DNA of 64,000 nucleotides from Marinobacter salarius (GTDB lineage: Bacteria > Pseudomonadota > Gammaproteobacteria > Pseudomonadales > Oleiphilaceae). Shown in pieces: positions 51,561-61,170 of this stretch (positions within the stretch are counted from its first letter, which is position 1; each line of letters opens with the position of its first letter). The stretch is from the NCBI RefSeq assembly GCF_032922745.1, contig NZ_CP136693.1, forward strand, positions 2,108,001 through 2,172,000, written 5' to 3'. Below the pieces are notes generated by a model. The model was given only the letters and a program-made list of their open reading frames with translations, ran no database searches and had not been told where the DNA came from. A program made the translations under genes and the position numbers.

Positions 51561-53471
51561 ATGCCCTCCATTCGATTACTCACGCCCCGCCTGGCCAACC
51601 AGATTGCTGCCGGTGAGGTGGTTGAGCGCCCGGCTTCGGTCGTGAAAGAACTGGTAGAAAATGCGCTCGATGCCGGTGCCCGCCGGGTCGATATCGAGGT
51701 GGAGCAGGGGGGTGTCAAGCTGATCCGGGTACGTGACGACGGCATGGGCATAGACGAGACGGACCTTCCCCTTGCGCTCAGCCGTCATGCCACCAGCAAG
51801 ATTGAAAATCTCGAAGACCTCGAAGCAGTGGCGTCCCTTGGTTTCCGGGGGGAGGCCCTGGCCAGTATCAGTTCCGTTTCCAGGCTGGCACTGACATCAC
51901 GCACAGAGCGCCAGGAGGCGGCCTCAAAGGTAGAAGTGGAAGGGCGCGACATGGACGCCAGTATTTCCCCGGCGGCCCATCCGGTGGGCACGACGGTGGA
52001 AGTCCGGGACCTGTTCTTTAACACGCCCGCCCGACGCAAGTTTCTCCGTACGGAGAAGACCGAGTTCAACCATGTTGAAGAATGCATTCGCCGCCAGGCC
52101 CTGAGCCGTTTCGACACCGGTTTTACGCTTCGACATAACCAGCGTGTGGTCCAGAGCCTCAGGCCGGCTGAGAATCCGCTGGACCGGGAGCGGCGGATTG
52201 GCTCTCTATGCGGTCAGCAGTTTATCGACAACGCCGTGGTGATTGATGCTGAGGCTACGGGATTGAAACTTTGGGGTTGGGTTGCCCTGCCGACCTTTTC
52301 CCGCAGTCAGGCGGATTTGCAGTACTTTTTTGTCAACGGGCGGGTGATACGGGACCGGCTGGTAGCGCATGCCGTGCGCCAGGCTTATCGGGATGTGCTT
52401 TACAACAACCGTCACCCGGCGTTCGTGTTGTATCTGGAGGTTGATCCCGCGAACGTGGACGTGAATGTTCACCCCACCAAGCACGAAGTGCGTTTCCGCG
52501 ATGGGCGCCTGGTTCACGATTTTATTTTCCGGACGCTTCACAAGGCGCTGGCAGATGTGCGCCCGGATGATCATCTCAAGGGAGCGGTAGCCCAGTCCCA
52601 CGGTCGGGAGGCCGGTACGGCAACCGGTGGTTTTGGCGTTCAGGCTGCCATGCCGGGTGTCAATCACCAGCCCGCCTCCGATCCGTTTGCAGGTTCCGGC
52701 GGCAGCCCGCAGCATGCCGGGTTCTCAGGGAGCCCGAGGCCCCCGCAGCCTGAATGGCAGGCCCGCGATCAGATGGCGTTCTACCAGTCCCTGAACGAGG
52801 GCGGTGGAACCGGGGCGCAGCCCGCGATGGCCGACACCGGTGATCTGGCCGTTGCGGCGCCTACGCCACCGCAGGACAGCGGTGATGAGCCGCCGCTTGG
52901 CTACGCCATTGCCCAACTGCACGGAATTTATATCCTGGCTCAGAGCCGTCAGGGCATGATCGTGGTGGATATGCACGCGGCCCATGAACGTATTACCTAT
53001 GAGCGTATGAAGCGTGCGCTGGAGGCGCAGGACCTCAAGAGTCAGCCGCTGCTGGTGCCGGTTTCCCTGGCTGTCAGCCAGAAAGAGGCGGCATTGGCCG
53101 AGACTCATGGTGAAGAGCTTTTGCAGTTGGGATTGAGGGTGGAGCGCATTGGCCCCGAAACTCTCGCTGTGCGGCAGGTGCCTGCGCTGTTGCGGGGGGC
53201 GGACACCGAGCAATTGGTTCGGGATGTGCTGTCTGACCTGATTGAGAACGGCGAAAGCGACCGTGTGGAGGCGGTGATACATGAGTTGCTTGGTACCATG
53301 GCATGTCATGGTTCCGTGCGTGCCAATCGGCAACTGACCATTCCGGAAATGAATACCCTGTTGCGGGACATGGAGGCCACCGAGCGCAGTGGTCAGTGCA
53401 ACCATGGTCGGCCCACCTGGACTGTGGTCACCCTCTCGGAGCTGGACAAATTATTCCTGCGCGGGCGTTAA
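51561..53471 (+). CDS. mutL: DNA mismatch repair protein MutL
   Basis: Mismatch-repair ATPase of 636 aa. GHKL motifs: ELVENALDAGARRVDIEVEQ, RDDGMGI and GFRGEALASISSVS. A Gly/Pro/Gln-rich linker spans about 345-440. The C-terminal domain holds DMHAAHERITYE near residue 473, fitting the MutL endonuclease pattern DxHAx2Ex4E with Met in place of Gln, so nicking activity is plausible. miaA starts 7 nt downstream. Confidence 0.95.
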   Translation: MPSIRLLTPRLANQIAAGEVVERPASVVKELVENALDAGARRVDIEVEQGGVKLIRVRDDGMGIDETDLPLALSRHATSKIENLEDLEAVASLGFRGEALASISSVSRLALTSRTERQEAASKVEVEGRDMDASISPAAHPVGTTVEVRDLFFNTPARRKFLRTEKTEFNHVEECIRRQALSRFDTGFTLRHNQRVVQSLRPAENPLDRERRIGSLCGQQFIDNAVVIDAEATGLKLWGWVALPTFSRSQADLQYFFVNGRVIRDRLVAHAVRQAYRDVLYNNRHPAFVLYLEVDPANVDVNVHPTKHEVRFRDGRLVHDFIFRTLHKALADVRPDDHLKGAVAQSHGREAGTATGGFGVQAAMPGVNHQPASDPFAGSGGSPQHAGFSGSPRPPQPEWQARDQMAFYQSLNEGGGTGAQPAMADTGDLAVAAPTPPQDSGDEPPLGYAIAQLHGIYILAQSRQGMIVVDMHAAHERITYERMKRALEAQDLKSQPLLVPVSLAVSQKEAALAETHGEELLQLGLRVERIGPETLAVRQVPALLRGADTEQLVRDVLSDLIENGESDRVEAVIHELLGTMACHGSVRANRQLTIPEMNTLLRDMEATERSGQCNHGRPTWTVVTLSELDKLFLRGR

Positions 53472-53478
53472 CACCGGT

Positions 53479-54522
53479 ATGACGGCATCAACCGCTAAAG
53501 GCACCAAGCCCCTGGCCATATGCCTGATGGGCCCGACTGCCTCGGGCAAGACCGACCTGGCCATCGAGCTCTGTCGCCACCTGCCCTGCGATATCATCAG
53601 TGTTGATTCGGCGATGATCTACCGGGGTATGGATATTGGAACCGCCAAGCCCTCGCACGAGGAGCTCTCCCAGGCGCCACACCGGTTAATTGATATCTGC
53701 GACCCGGCGGAAACATACTCGGCAGCGGACTTCCGTCGCGATGCCCTGCGTGAAATGAACGACATTGTGTCAGCGGGGCGGATTCCGTTGTTGGTGGGTG
53801 GCACCATGATGTACTTCAAGGCATTGCTGCATGGTATGTCCAACCTGCCGTCTGCTGATCCAGTCGTCCGGGAGGCCCTTGAGCAGGAGGCGAAGGAGCG
53901 AGGCTGGGGTGCCCTTCACCAGGAGCTGGAGCGACAGGACCCTGTGGCGGCGGGTCTCATTCATCAGAATAACCGGCAGCGACTTATTCGGGCACTTGAG
54001 GTGATTCGTCTGACGGGACGGCCGATTTCCTCAATATGGCAGGACAAGGCGAGCAGAGGCCAGGCAGAGAACCGTCAGAACAGCGATGGCATTGAGGATT
54101 ACACCTATTTCACCCAATGGCAGGCAGACGAATCGCCGTCTCTTCCGTATACTGTAGTGCAGCTTGCGATGGCTCCCGCCGAGAGGCGGGTGCTCCATGA
54201 AAGAATAGCCCTGCGTTTCAACGCCATGCTGAATGCGGGTTTTCTTGATGAGGTCAGGGCGCTGAAGGCCAGGGGTGATCTGAATGCTGGCCTGCCCTCC
54301 ATGCGTTGTGTCGGATATCGTCAGGGCTGGGCACATCTGGCCGGTGATTATGATTACGACACCATGGTGGACAAGGGCGTTGCTGCTACCCGGCAGCTTG
54401 CCAAGCGACAGCTGACCTGGTTGCGAAAGTGGTCCGATGTGGACTGGTTGGATAGTGGCGACAAACTTATGTCCGACACTGCCTTGAAAATTATTGAGTT
54501 TCGCACCACATTTAACAATTGA
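53479..54522 (+). CDS. miaA: tRNA dimethylallyltransferase
   Basis: Prenylates A37 of tRNAs reading UNN codons, 347 aa. Walker A is MGPTASGKTDLA near residue 15, then SVDSAMIYRGMDIGTAKP and LVGGTMMYFKALLHG. I chose the ATG at 53479, just past the mutL stop; the longer frame overlaps mutL and lacks homology. hfq follows 40 nt downstream. Confidence 0.95.
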   Translation: MTASTAKGTKPLAICLMGPTASGKTDLAIELCRHLPCDIISVDSAMIYRGMDIGTAKPSHEELSQAPHRLIDICDPAETYSAADFRRDALREMNDIVSAGRIPLLVGGTMMYFKALLHGMSNLPSADPVVREALEQEAKERGWGALHQELERQDPVAAGLIHQNNRQRLIRALEVIRLTGRPISSIWQDKASRGQAENRQNSDGIEDYTYFTQWQADESPSLPYTVVQLAMAPAERRVLHERIALRFNAMLNAGFLDEVRALKARGDLNAGLPSMRCVGYRQGWAHLAGDYDYDTMVDKGVAATRQLAKRQLTWLRKWSDVDWLDSGDKLMSDTALKIIEFRTTFNN

Positions 54523-54562
54523 AGTTGACGATCTGCCTTTACTTATAAACAGGAGAAAACAC

Positions 54563-54811
54563 ATGTCAAAAGGGCACTCTCTACAAGACCCTTACCTTAA
54601 TGCATTACGCAAGGAACGCATTCCGGTTTCCATCTTTCTGGTCAATGGTATCAAGCTTCAGGGCCAGATCGAGTCTTTTGACCAGTTCGTGATTTTGCTG
54701 AAAAACACTGTCAGCCAGATGGTCTATAAGCATGCCATTTCCACTGTGGTGCCCGCGCGGAACGTTCGTATTCCGCCACAGGCTCCGGGCGGAGAAGAAT
54801 CTGAAGACTGA
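54563..54811 (+). CDS. hfq: RNA chaperone Hfq
   Basis: Hexameric Sm-like RNA chaperone of 82 aa. Sm1 is visible as IFLVNGIKLQGQIESFDQF and Sm2 as YKHAISTVVP; the N-terminal SLQDPYLNALRKERIPV carries the proximal and distal-face residues. AGGAG lies 7 nt upstream of the ATG. The miaA-hfq-hflX order is the gammaproteobacterial norm. Confidence 0.97.
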   Translation: MSKGHSLQDPYLNALRKERIPVSIFLVNGIKLQGQIESFDQFVILLKNTVSQMVYKHAISTVVPARNVRIPPQAPGGEESED

Positions 54812-54835
54812 TTTATCCGGGCACACCGGTGTTGT

Positions 54836-54890
54836 CACCCGCGCTCCCGAAGGGCCCGAAAAGGCTCCCAGGGCCGCGGGTGTTTGTTTT
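54836..54890 (+). terminator. Candidate terminator/attenuator between hfq and hflX
   Basis: CACCCGCG (54836-54843) pairs with CGCGGGTG (54875-54882), with a smaller GC-rich hairpin inside, and TTTGTTTT follows directly. It could end hfq mRNA while letting part of the transcript reach hflX. Confidence 0.5.
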
Positions 54891-54930
54891 GGTGACAGGT
54901 GCAGCCTGACTGATTTGGAGTTGTTACTAC

Positions 54931-56229
54931 TTGTTTGAGCGTCCCGACGTTGGTGAACGGGCGATTCTCGTTCATATCGAGTTTTCCTCACACGAAGAAG
55001 CTGAGGATCTGGGGGAGTTCCGTGAACTGGTCTGGTCTGCCGGTGTCGAACCCGTAGGTGTTGTCACCGGCTCGCGCAAGCAGCCCAGCCCGAGACTGTT
55101 TGTCGGAGAGGGGAAGCTGGAAGAAATTCGTGATGCCGTGACCGCCAACGAAGCGGATGTGGTGCTTTTCAATCACGCACTCAGCCCCAGCCAGGAACGA
55201 AACATTGAGCGTGAGCTGAGCTGTCGTGTGCTCGATCGCACGGGCGTCATCCTGGATATTTTCGCGCAGCGTGCTCGCACCCATGAAGGTAAGCTTCAGG
55301 TGGAATTGGCTCAACTTGAGCATATGTCGACCCGCCTTATTCGGGGTTGGACGCACCTTGAGCGCCAGAAGGGTGGTATCGGGTTGCGTGGCCCGGGTGA
55401 AACCCAGTTGGAGACGGATCGGCGGTTGCTGCGGGAGCGTATCAAGTCCATTCATCGCCGCCTTGAAAAGGTCCGTAAACAGCGTAACCAGGGTCGCCGG
55501 GCCCGGATGCGTGCGGATATTCCAACCGTCTCACTGGTGGGCTACACCAACGCGGGCAAGTCCACGCTGTTTAACCGCATAACAACGTCAACCGTTTACG
55601 CGGCGGATCAGCTGTTTGCGACCCTGGACCCGACGCTGAGGCGCCTGGAACTTCCTGACATTGGCCCGGTCGTAATGGCCGACACTGTCGGCTTTATCCG
55701 TCATCTTCCCCACAAGCTGGTTGAAGCCTTCCGTGCCACCCTGGAAGAAACCACCGAAGCCTCAATTCTGCTCCACATAATCGACTGCCACGATCACCGG
55801 CGTGACGAGAACATGGAGCAGGTGGAAGAAGTGCTGGCAGAAATAGGTGCTGACGAGATTTCGGTGCTGCAGGTTTTCAACAAGATCGACCTGCTGGATA
55901 ACTTCCAGCCGCGGGTTGAGCGCAACGAGGACGGCGTTCCCGTGCGTGTCTGGGTTTCTGCGGTCACCGGGGAAGGTCTTGAAGGCCTGTTTGATACCAT
56001 CGTCGAACGATTGGCGGAGGACGTGATCCATCAATTCGTACTGCTGGGCCCGACGGACGGCAAGTTGCGGGCGCTTTTGCATGAAGCGGGCTCTGTCGTG
56101 ACGGAAAGTCACCGCGATAGCGGGGATTCGGTACTGGAAGTACGCCTTCAGCATCGTGACTGGTTACAGCTTTTGAGCCGCGCTGGCGTGCGCGAAAATG
56201 ATGTAAGGCTTGAAGAACAACGTACATAG
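54931..56229 (+). CDS. hflX: Ribosome-associated GTPase HflX
   Basis: GTPase of 432 aa that splits stalled ribosomes. The glycine-rich HflX region GIGLRGPGETQLETDRR lies near residue 150, and the GTPase P-loop SLVGYTNAGKSTLFNR near residue 202, followed by DTVGFI and NKIDLL. The start appears to be TTG at 54931 (FERPDVGERAILVHIEF follows), with GGAG about 11 nt upstream; no ATG fits. Confidence 0.93.
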   Translation: MFERPDVGERAILVHIEFSSHEEAEDLGEFRELVWSAGVEPVGVVTGSRKQPSPRLFVGEGKLEEIRDAVTANEADVVLFNHALSPSQERNIERELSCRVLDRTGVILDIFAQRARTHEGKLQVELAQLEHMSTRLIRGWTHLERQKGGIGLRGPGETQLETDRRLLRERIKSIHRRLEKVRKQRNQGRRARMRADIPTVSLVGYTNAGKSTLFNRITTSTVYAADQLFATLDPTLRRLELPDIGPVVMADTVGFIRHLPHKLVEAFRATLEETTEASILLHIIDCHDHRRDENMEQVEEVLAEIGADEISVLQVFNKIDLLDNFQPRVERNEDGVPVRVWVSAVTGEGLEGLFDTIVERLAEDVIHQFVLLGPTDGKLRALLHEAGSVVTESHRDSGDSVLEVRLQHRDWLQLLSRAGVRENDVRLEEQRT

Positions 56230-56307
56230 GCCGGCTGTGCTATTGCCGGGGCGCTTATAAATCCCTAGTATTTGCAGCCATTCGATTAGTTTGGAACGGA
56301 GAACACT

Positions 56308-57501
56308 ATGGCCTGGAATGAACCGGGTGGAAACCGCAACGACAATGACCCCTGGGGTACTGGTGGTGGTCGTGGCGGAAATGACCAGGGCCCACCGGAC
56401 CTGGACGAGGCGCTGAAAAAGGGTCTCGACAAGCTCAATCGCTTGCTGGGTGGCAAGGGCAACAAGTCCGGAGGCAGTGGCGGCAGTTCGTCCTCGGGTG
56501 GCGCCGGCGGTTTTGGTGCCATCCTGGCGTTGGCGGCCATCATTTTTGCCGGATACGTGGTCTTTCAATCGTTCTACACCGTGAACGAGCAGGAGCGTGC
56601 GGTTGTGCTTCGCTTTGGCGAGTTCAGTCGTACTGAAACGCCGGGTCTGCGCTTCAAGGTTCCGTTGATCGATAGCGTTTATCTGGTCCGGGTGACGAAC
56701 GTCCGGAATGCGGAATCTACAGGCCAGATGCTGACACAGGACGAGAACCTCGTCTCTGTCGACCTTCAGGTCCAGTATCGTGTTGGTGATGCTCAGGCTT
56801 ATGTGCTGAACGTCCGTGATTCCAACCAGGCATTGGCGTTTGCTACTGACAGTGCCTTGCGCCATGAAGTTGGTAGCTCAACACTTGATGACGTGTTGAC
56901 GGAAGGTCGTGCCGAGTTGGCCGTTCGCGTGGAGCAGCGCCTGCAGAGCTTCCTGGAAGAATACGGCACTGGCTTGACCATTGTCCGTGTCAACGTCGAG
57001 AGCACTCAGCCACCCGATGCGGTGCAGGATGCCTTCCGTGAAGTGCAGCGCGCCCGTGAGGACGAGCAGCAGGTCAAGGAAGAAGCTGAAACCTACCGCA
57101 ATAAAGTGGTCCCCGAGGCTCGTGGCCGGGCACAGCGCCTGACCGAGGAAGCGGCGGCCTACAAGGAAGAAGTGATTGAGCGTGCCCGTGGTGAAACCTC
57201 ACGTTTCCTGGCGGTTCTTGGTGTGTATCAGACTGCGCCGGAAGTCACTCGCGAGCGTATGTACATCCAGGCGCTTGAAGGGGTTCTGTCGAATACCAGC
57301 AAAGTGCTGGTGGACACCCAGAGCAGCGACAATATGATGTACCTGCCTCTGGATAGGCTGACTAACCGTTCCGGTGCCAGCACCGGCAGCCAGAGCGGTT
57401 CCGGAAGCTCCGGCAGTGACATCGACATCAAGACCCTGTCAGATCAGGTGATTCAGGAGCTGCGTGGCAGACAGGATACTGGCGTTCGGAGGAGTAGATA
57501 A
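56308..57501 (+). CDS. hflK: FtsH modulator HflK
   Basis: SPFH/band-7 membrane protein of 397 aa that forms the large periplasmic HflKC assembly controlling FtsH. A Gly/Asn/Ser-rich N-terminal tail (about 1-72) precedes the single helix AILALAAIIFAGYVVF, then the SPFH domain (NEQERAVVLRFGEF) and an Ala/Glu-rich coiled region (about 245-300). Its stop shares one base with the hflC start. Confidence 0.95.
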   Translation: MAWNEPGGNRNDNDPWGTGGGRGGNDQGPPDLDEALKKGLDKLNRLLGGKGNKSGGSGGSSSSGGAGGFGAILALAAIIFAGYVVFQSFYTVNEQERAVVLRFGEFSRTETPGLRFKVPLIDSVYLVRVTNVRNAESTGQMLTQDENLVSVDLQVQYRVGDAQAYVLNVRDSNQALAFATDSALRHEVGSSTLDDVLTEGRAELAVRVEQRLQSFLEEYGTGLTIVRVNVESTQPPDAVQDAFREVQRAREDEQQVKEEAETYRNKVVPEARGRAQRLTEEAAAYKEEVIERARGETSRFLAVLGVYQTAPEVTRERMYIQALEGVLSNTSKVLVDTQSSDNMMYLPLDRLTNRSGASTGSQSGSGSSGSDIDIKTLSDQVIQELRGRQDTGVRRSR

Positions 57502-58379
57502 TGATGGGACCCAAAAGTATTGTGGGCCTTGCAGGCGCCCTGATCGTCGTACTCGTTACGCTCTCCAGTGTGTACATCATTCCGGAAACTCACCGTGGTG
57601 TGCTGCTTCGGTTCGGTGAATTGATCGAAACCGACATAAAAGCAGGTATCCATTTCAAGGTGCCGGTGATTGATCAAGTGCGGGAGTTCGATATCCGTCT
57701 GCTGACCACCGACCTTCCGTCGCGTCAGTACCTGACCATCGAGAAGAAGCCTCTTGATGTAGACTCCTACATCGCCTGGAAGATTCGCGATGTCGACCAG
57801 TTCTACCGTGCCACCGGTGGCGACGAATACCGCGCCTCCGAACTGCTGTTGTCCAGGGTGGACAATGGCTTACGGGATGAGTTTGGTGTTCGGACTATGG
57901 TCGAGGTTGTTTCCGGCCAGCGTGATGAGCTGATGCAGATCCTGCGGGATCGCATAACCGAGAATACGGTCGAGGCATTCGGTATTGAAGTGGTGGATAT
58001 CCGCGTCAAGGCCATTGAATTCCCAGGGCAGGTAAGCCAGAACGTTTATCGTCGAATGGCCACTGAGCGCGAGAAGCTGGCGCAGGAATTCCGCTCCCGC
58101 GGTCGCGAGTTGGCGGAGGGTATTCGCGCGGATGCTGATCGCCAGCGCACCGTCATCCTGGCGGAAGCCTTTGCCAAGGCTGAGGAAATGCGTGGTGAAG
58201 GTGATGCTCAGGCCGCCCAGATCTATGCCGATGCCTATGGGGCTAACAGCGAGTTCTATAGCTTCTACCGCAGTCTGGAAGCCTATCAGAACACCTTTGC
58301 CAATGAAGACGACATCATGGTCATCGACACTGATAGCGACTTCCTGAAGTTCCTGAAGGACCCTCAGGGAAACCGCTAA
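57501..58379 (+). CDS. hflC: FtsH modulator HflC
   Basis: Partner of HflK, 292 aa. One N-terminal helix (GLAGALIVVLVTLSSVYII) and an SPFH domain (ETHRGVLLRFGELIETD) are followed by a coiled segment rich in Arg, Glu and Ala. The ATG at 57501 overlaps the hflK stop by one base. An ATGATG doublet leaves a one-codon uncertainty. Confidence 0.95.
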   Translation: MMGPKSIVGLAGALIVVLVTLSSVYIIPETHRGVLLRFGELIETDIKAGIHFKVPVIDQVREFDIRLLTTDLPSRQYLTIEKKPLDVDSYIAWKIRDVDQFYRATGGDEYRASELLLSRVDNGLRDEFGVRTMVEVVSGQRDELMQILRDRITENTVEAFGIEVVDIRVKAIEFPGQVSQNVYRRMATEREKLAQEFRSRGRELAEGIRADADRQRTVILAEAFAKAEEMRGEGDAQAAQIYADAYGANSEFYSFYRSLEAYQNTFANEDDIMVIDTDSDFLKFLKDPQGNR

Positions 58380-58398
58380 CCACGACGATGGTAGTGAC

Positions 58399-58431
58399 AA
58401 AACCGGAATACCTCGGTATTCCGGTTTTTTT
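58399..58431 (+). terminator. Strong Rho-independent terminator after hflC
   Basis: A perfect 14-bp stem AAAACCGGAATACC / GGTATTCCGGTTTT with a 2-nt tip is followed by a T-run to 58431. It ends the hflXKC transcript; a weak -10-like TAAAAT (58448-58453) for hisZ follows. Confidence 0.85.
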
Positions 58432-58563
58432 GTGTCTGCCAACAGTGTAAAATTCTGCCGGTTTTGGTTCGGGTTTTTATCTTTCCCCGAGCATCGCCCT
58501 AAATCCTGTGCACTCTCGCGGCAAGAAGCTTCCGCCCCGGGACAGAACGGACAACCGAATCTC

Positions 58564-59745
58564 ATGACAGTATCTGATCGCTGGCTACTGCCTGATGGCG
58601 TGGAAGACATCCTTCCGCCATTGGCTGGACAGATTGAATCCCTGCGCCGGGATGTAATGGATACCTGCCAGCGTTGGGGTTACCAGCTGGTTATCCCGCC
58701 GTTGATCGAATACCTCGAATCACTTTTTACGGGCACCGGGCACGACCTGGAGCTTCAGACCTTCAAGCTGACTGATCAGCTGACCGGCCGGATGATGGGG
58801 CTGCGTGCGGACATGACGCCGCAGGCAGCACGCATTGATGCCCATACCCTCGGCCAGGAAGGTATTACGCGGCTGTGTTATGCCGGCCATGTGCTCCACA
58901 CCCGACCGCGCCATATGCTGACAGGGCGCACGCCCATCCAGGCGGGTTGCGAGCTGTTTGGTAGCGCCTCCGAATCGGCGGATCTGGAAGTGATCAGCCT
59001 GATGCTTGAAACCCTGCGTGTATCGGGTTTGCCCAGAATCCATCTGGATCTTGCCCATGTCGCGATCTACGAGACATTGGTTGGAGAGGCCGGGTTTGAT
59101 CGCGATACCGGCGCGGCCATCTTTGATGCCATGGCCCGTAAGTCTGTGCCGGAACTGGATGAATTGCTGGGCGGGTGCCCACCGGGTTCTGCTGGCGGCA
59201 TGCTCAGAGAACTGGCCAGAGTCAGCGGTGGGAAGGATGCCCTGCGTGAGGCAAAGCGCATTCTTGAAGGGGCGCCGGAACCGCTTCGTCAGGCGCTGGA
59301 TCAACTGGATCGAGTGGCGGATATGCTGTCCGCGAGCTATCCAGAGGTAAGCTTCGGGTTCGATTTTTGTGAGCTTCGAGGATACAACTACCATACCGGG
59401 CTCGTGTTTGCGGCCTATGTGCCGGGGCATGGTGACGCGGTTGCCAAGGGCGGTCGCTACGATGCCATTGGCAGTGATTTCGGCCGTGCACGTCCGGCGA
59501 CGGGCTTTAGTCTTGATATCCGTGCGCTGGTCTCACTTGGTCAGCGAACCGGCCGCGCTGGCAAGGCCATATGGGCGCCAGCCACCGAGGATCCTGCGCT
59601 GGATGGCGTGATTTCCGGCCTGCGGATGACGGAGACGGTTATCCGCGCCCTGCCGGAAGACGAGGGCGTTGATCCTGGCACGCGCAATTGCGATCGTGCC
59701 CTGGTGAAGCGAGACGGCCAGTGGGTCGTGGAGCAGTTGGACTGA
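58564..59745 (+). CDS. hisZ: ATP phosphoribosyltransferase regulatory subunit HisZ
   Basis: HisRS-like regulatory subunit of 393 aa acting with a short HisG in histidine synthesis. It starts WLLPDGVEDILPPLAGQIE and retains the class II fold (LRADMTPQAARIDAH; CELRGYNYHTGLVFAAY) but lacks the anticodon-binding domain of true HisRS. I chose the ATG at 58564; the frame upstream runs into the terminator. purA follows, as in Pseudomonas. Confidence 0.93.
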   Translation: MTVSDRWLLPDGVEDILPPLAGQIESLRRDVMDTCQRWGYQLVIPPLIEYLESLFTGTGHDLELQTFKLTDQLTGRMMGLRADMTPQAARIDAHTLGQEGITRLCYAGHVLHTRPRHMLTGRTPIQAGCELFGSASESADLEVISLMLETLRVSGLPRIHLDLAHVAIYETLVGEAGFDRDTGAAIFDAMARKSVPELDELLGGCPPGSAGGMLRELARVSGGKDALREAKRILEGAPEPLRQALDQLDRVADMLSASYPEVSFGFDFCELRGYNYHTGLVFAAYVPGHGDAVAKGGRYDAIGSDFGRARPATGFSLDIRALVSLGQRTGRAGKAIWAPATEDPALDGVISGLRMTETVIRALPEDEGVDPGTRNCDRALVKRDGQWVVEQLD

Positions 59746-59827
59746 TGACCTTCGGGGTCGGGCCACTCATTTACAGGTAAACCTGCGGGCACCCCATCAA
59801 TTGGCGGGGCCGCACTGAGAGAGAGTC

Positions 59828-61123
59828 ATGGGTAAAAACGTTGTAGTGCTGGGCACCCAGTGGGGTGATGAAGGAAAAGGCAAGATTGTTGACCTGCTGA
59901 CCGATAAGGTTGCGGCGGTGGTGCGCTTTCAGGGCGGCCACAATGCCGGCCATACCCTGGTTATTGAAGGCAAGAAAACCGCCCTTCATCTGATTCCGTC
60001 TGGCATTCTTCGCCAGAATGTCCAGTGCCTGATTGGCAACGGCGTCGTGCTCTCTCCGGAAGCGTTGCTGAAGGAAGTCCGCGAACTCGAAGGCAATGGG
60101 GTTGCTGTGCGGGAGCGTTTGAAGATCAGTCTGGCGTGCCCGGTCATCCTCAAGACCCACGTTCGTATCGATCAGGCGCGCGAGCGAGCGCGAGGTGTCG
60201 ACAAGATTGGCACCACCGGTCGCGGTATCGGGCCGGCCTACGAAGACAAGGTTTCCCGCCGTGGGATTCGCGTTGGAGATCTGTGTGACCCGAAGAGCTT
60301 TGAAGAGAAGCTCCGGGAAATCATGTCGTACCATAACTTCGTGTTGACCGAGTACTTCAAGGAAGAGCCCGAAGACATTGATCAGGCGTTTTCCGAACTG
60401 ATGACCATGGGCGAGGAAATTCTACCCATGTCTGCCGACGTCACGGATATCCTCCATGACCTTCGCAAGCGCGGCGAACACATCCTCTTTGAAGGTGCGC
60501 AGGGCTCGCTGCTGGACATTGATCTGGGTACCTACCCGTACGTCACCTCCTCAAATACCACGGCTGGCGGCACGGCTACCGGGTCTGGTTTTGGGCCGTT
60601 GTTCCTGGATTACGTGCTGGGGATCACCAAGGCCTACACCACTCGTGTCGGTTCCGGTCCGTTCCCGACCGAGCTGTTTGACGATATGGGCCATCACCTG
60701 GCGGTCAAGGGCAACGAGATTGGCACCACCACCGGGCGTTCACGCCGTTGTGGCTGGTTTGATGCGGTTGCACTGCGCCACGCCATCCAGATCAACAGCG
60801 TATCGGGCATCTGCCTGACCAAGCTGGACGTGCTCGATGGCATGGATACGGTGAAGGTGTGCATTGGCTACAAAACGCCTAACGGGGAGATTACCCGCCC
60901 GCCGATCGGTTGCGATACCTACAAGGACATTGAGCCGGTGTATGCGGATCTTCCGGGTTGGCAGGAGAGCACGGTCGGGCTGACAGGCCTGGACCAGTTA
61001 CCGGAGAACGCCAGGGCCTATATCCGTTTCCTGGAAGAGCAGATCGAAGCACCGATCGATATCATTTCCACCGGTCCTGACCGGGTAGAGACAGTCATTC
61101 TGCGCCACCCCTTCGGCGAGTAA
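59828..61123 (+). CDS. purA: Adenylosuccinate synthetase
   Basis: GTP-dependent enzyme of 431 aa, first step from IMP to AMP. Signature motifs: QWGDEGKGKIVD near residue 12, FQGGHNAGHTLV, GTTGRGIGPAYEDK and TTTGRSRRCGWFDAV. GAGAGAG precedes the ATG at 59828. It is convergent with cmoB, with a hairpin terminator shared between them. Confidence 0.97.
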   Translation: MGKNVVVLGTQWGDEGKGKIVDLLTDKVAAVVRFQGGHNAGHTLVIEGKKTALHLIPSGILRQNVQCLIGNGVVLSPEALLKEVRELEGNGVAVRERLKISLACPVILKTHVRIDQARERARGVDKIGTTGRGIGPAYEDKVSRRGIRVGDLCDPKSFEEKLREIMSYHNFVLTEYFKEEPEDIDQAFSELMTMGEEILPMSADVTDILHDLRKRGEHILFEGAQGSLLDIDLGTYPYVTSSNTTAGGTATGSGFGPLFLDYVLGITKAYTTRVGSGPFPTELFDDMGHHLAVKGNEIGTTTGRSRRCGWFDAVALRHAIQINSVSGICLTKLDVLDGMDTVKVCIGYKTPNGEITRPPIGCDTYKDIEPVYADLPGWQESTVGLTGLDQLPENARAYIRFLEEQIEAPIDIISTGPDRVETVILRHPFGE

Positions 61124-61131
61124 CCTTCCCG

Positions 61132-61170
61132 GGTTATCGCGGACACCTTCAGGGCTTGTCCGCGATAACC
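61132..61170. terminator. Bidirectional hairpin between purA and cmoB, partly inside cmoB
   Basis: GGTTATCGCGGACA and TGTCCGCGATAACC form a perfect 14-bp stem with an 11-nt loop. The cmoB stop codon (61149-61151) lies in the loop, so one arm codes the last residues of CmoB. Only short T-runs follow. Confidence 0.6.
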
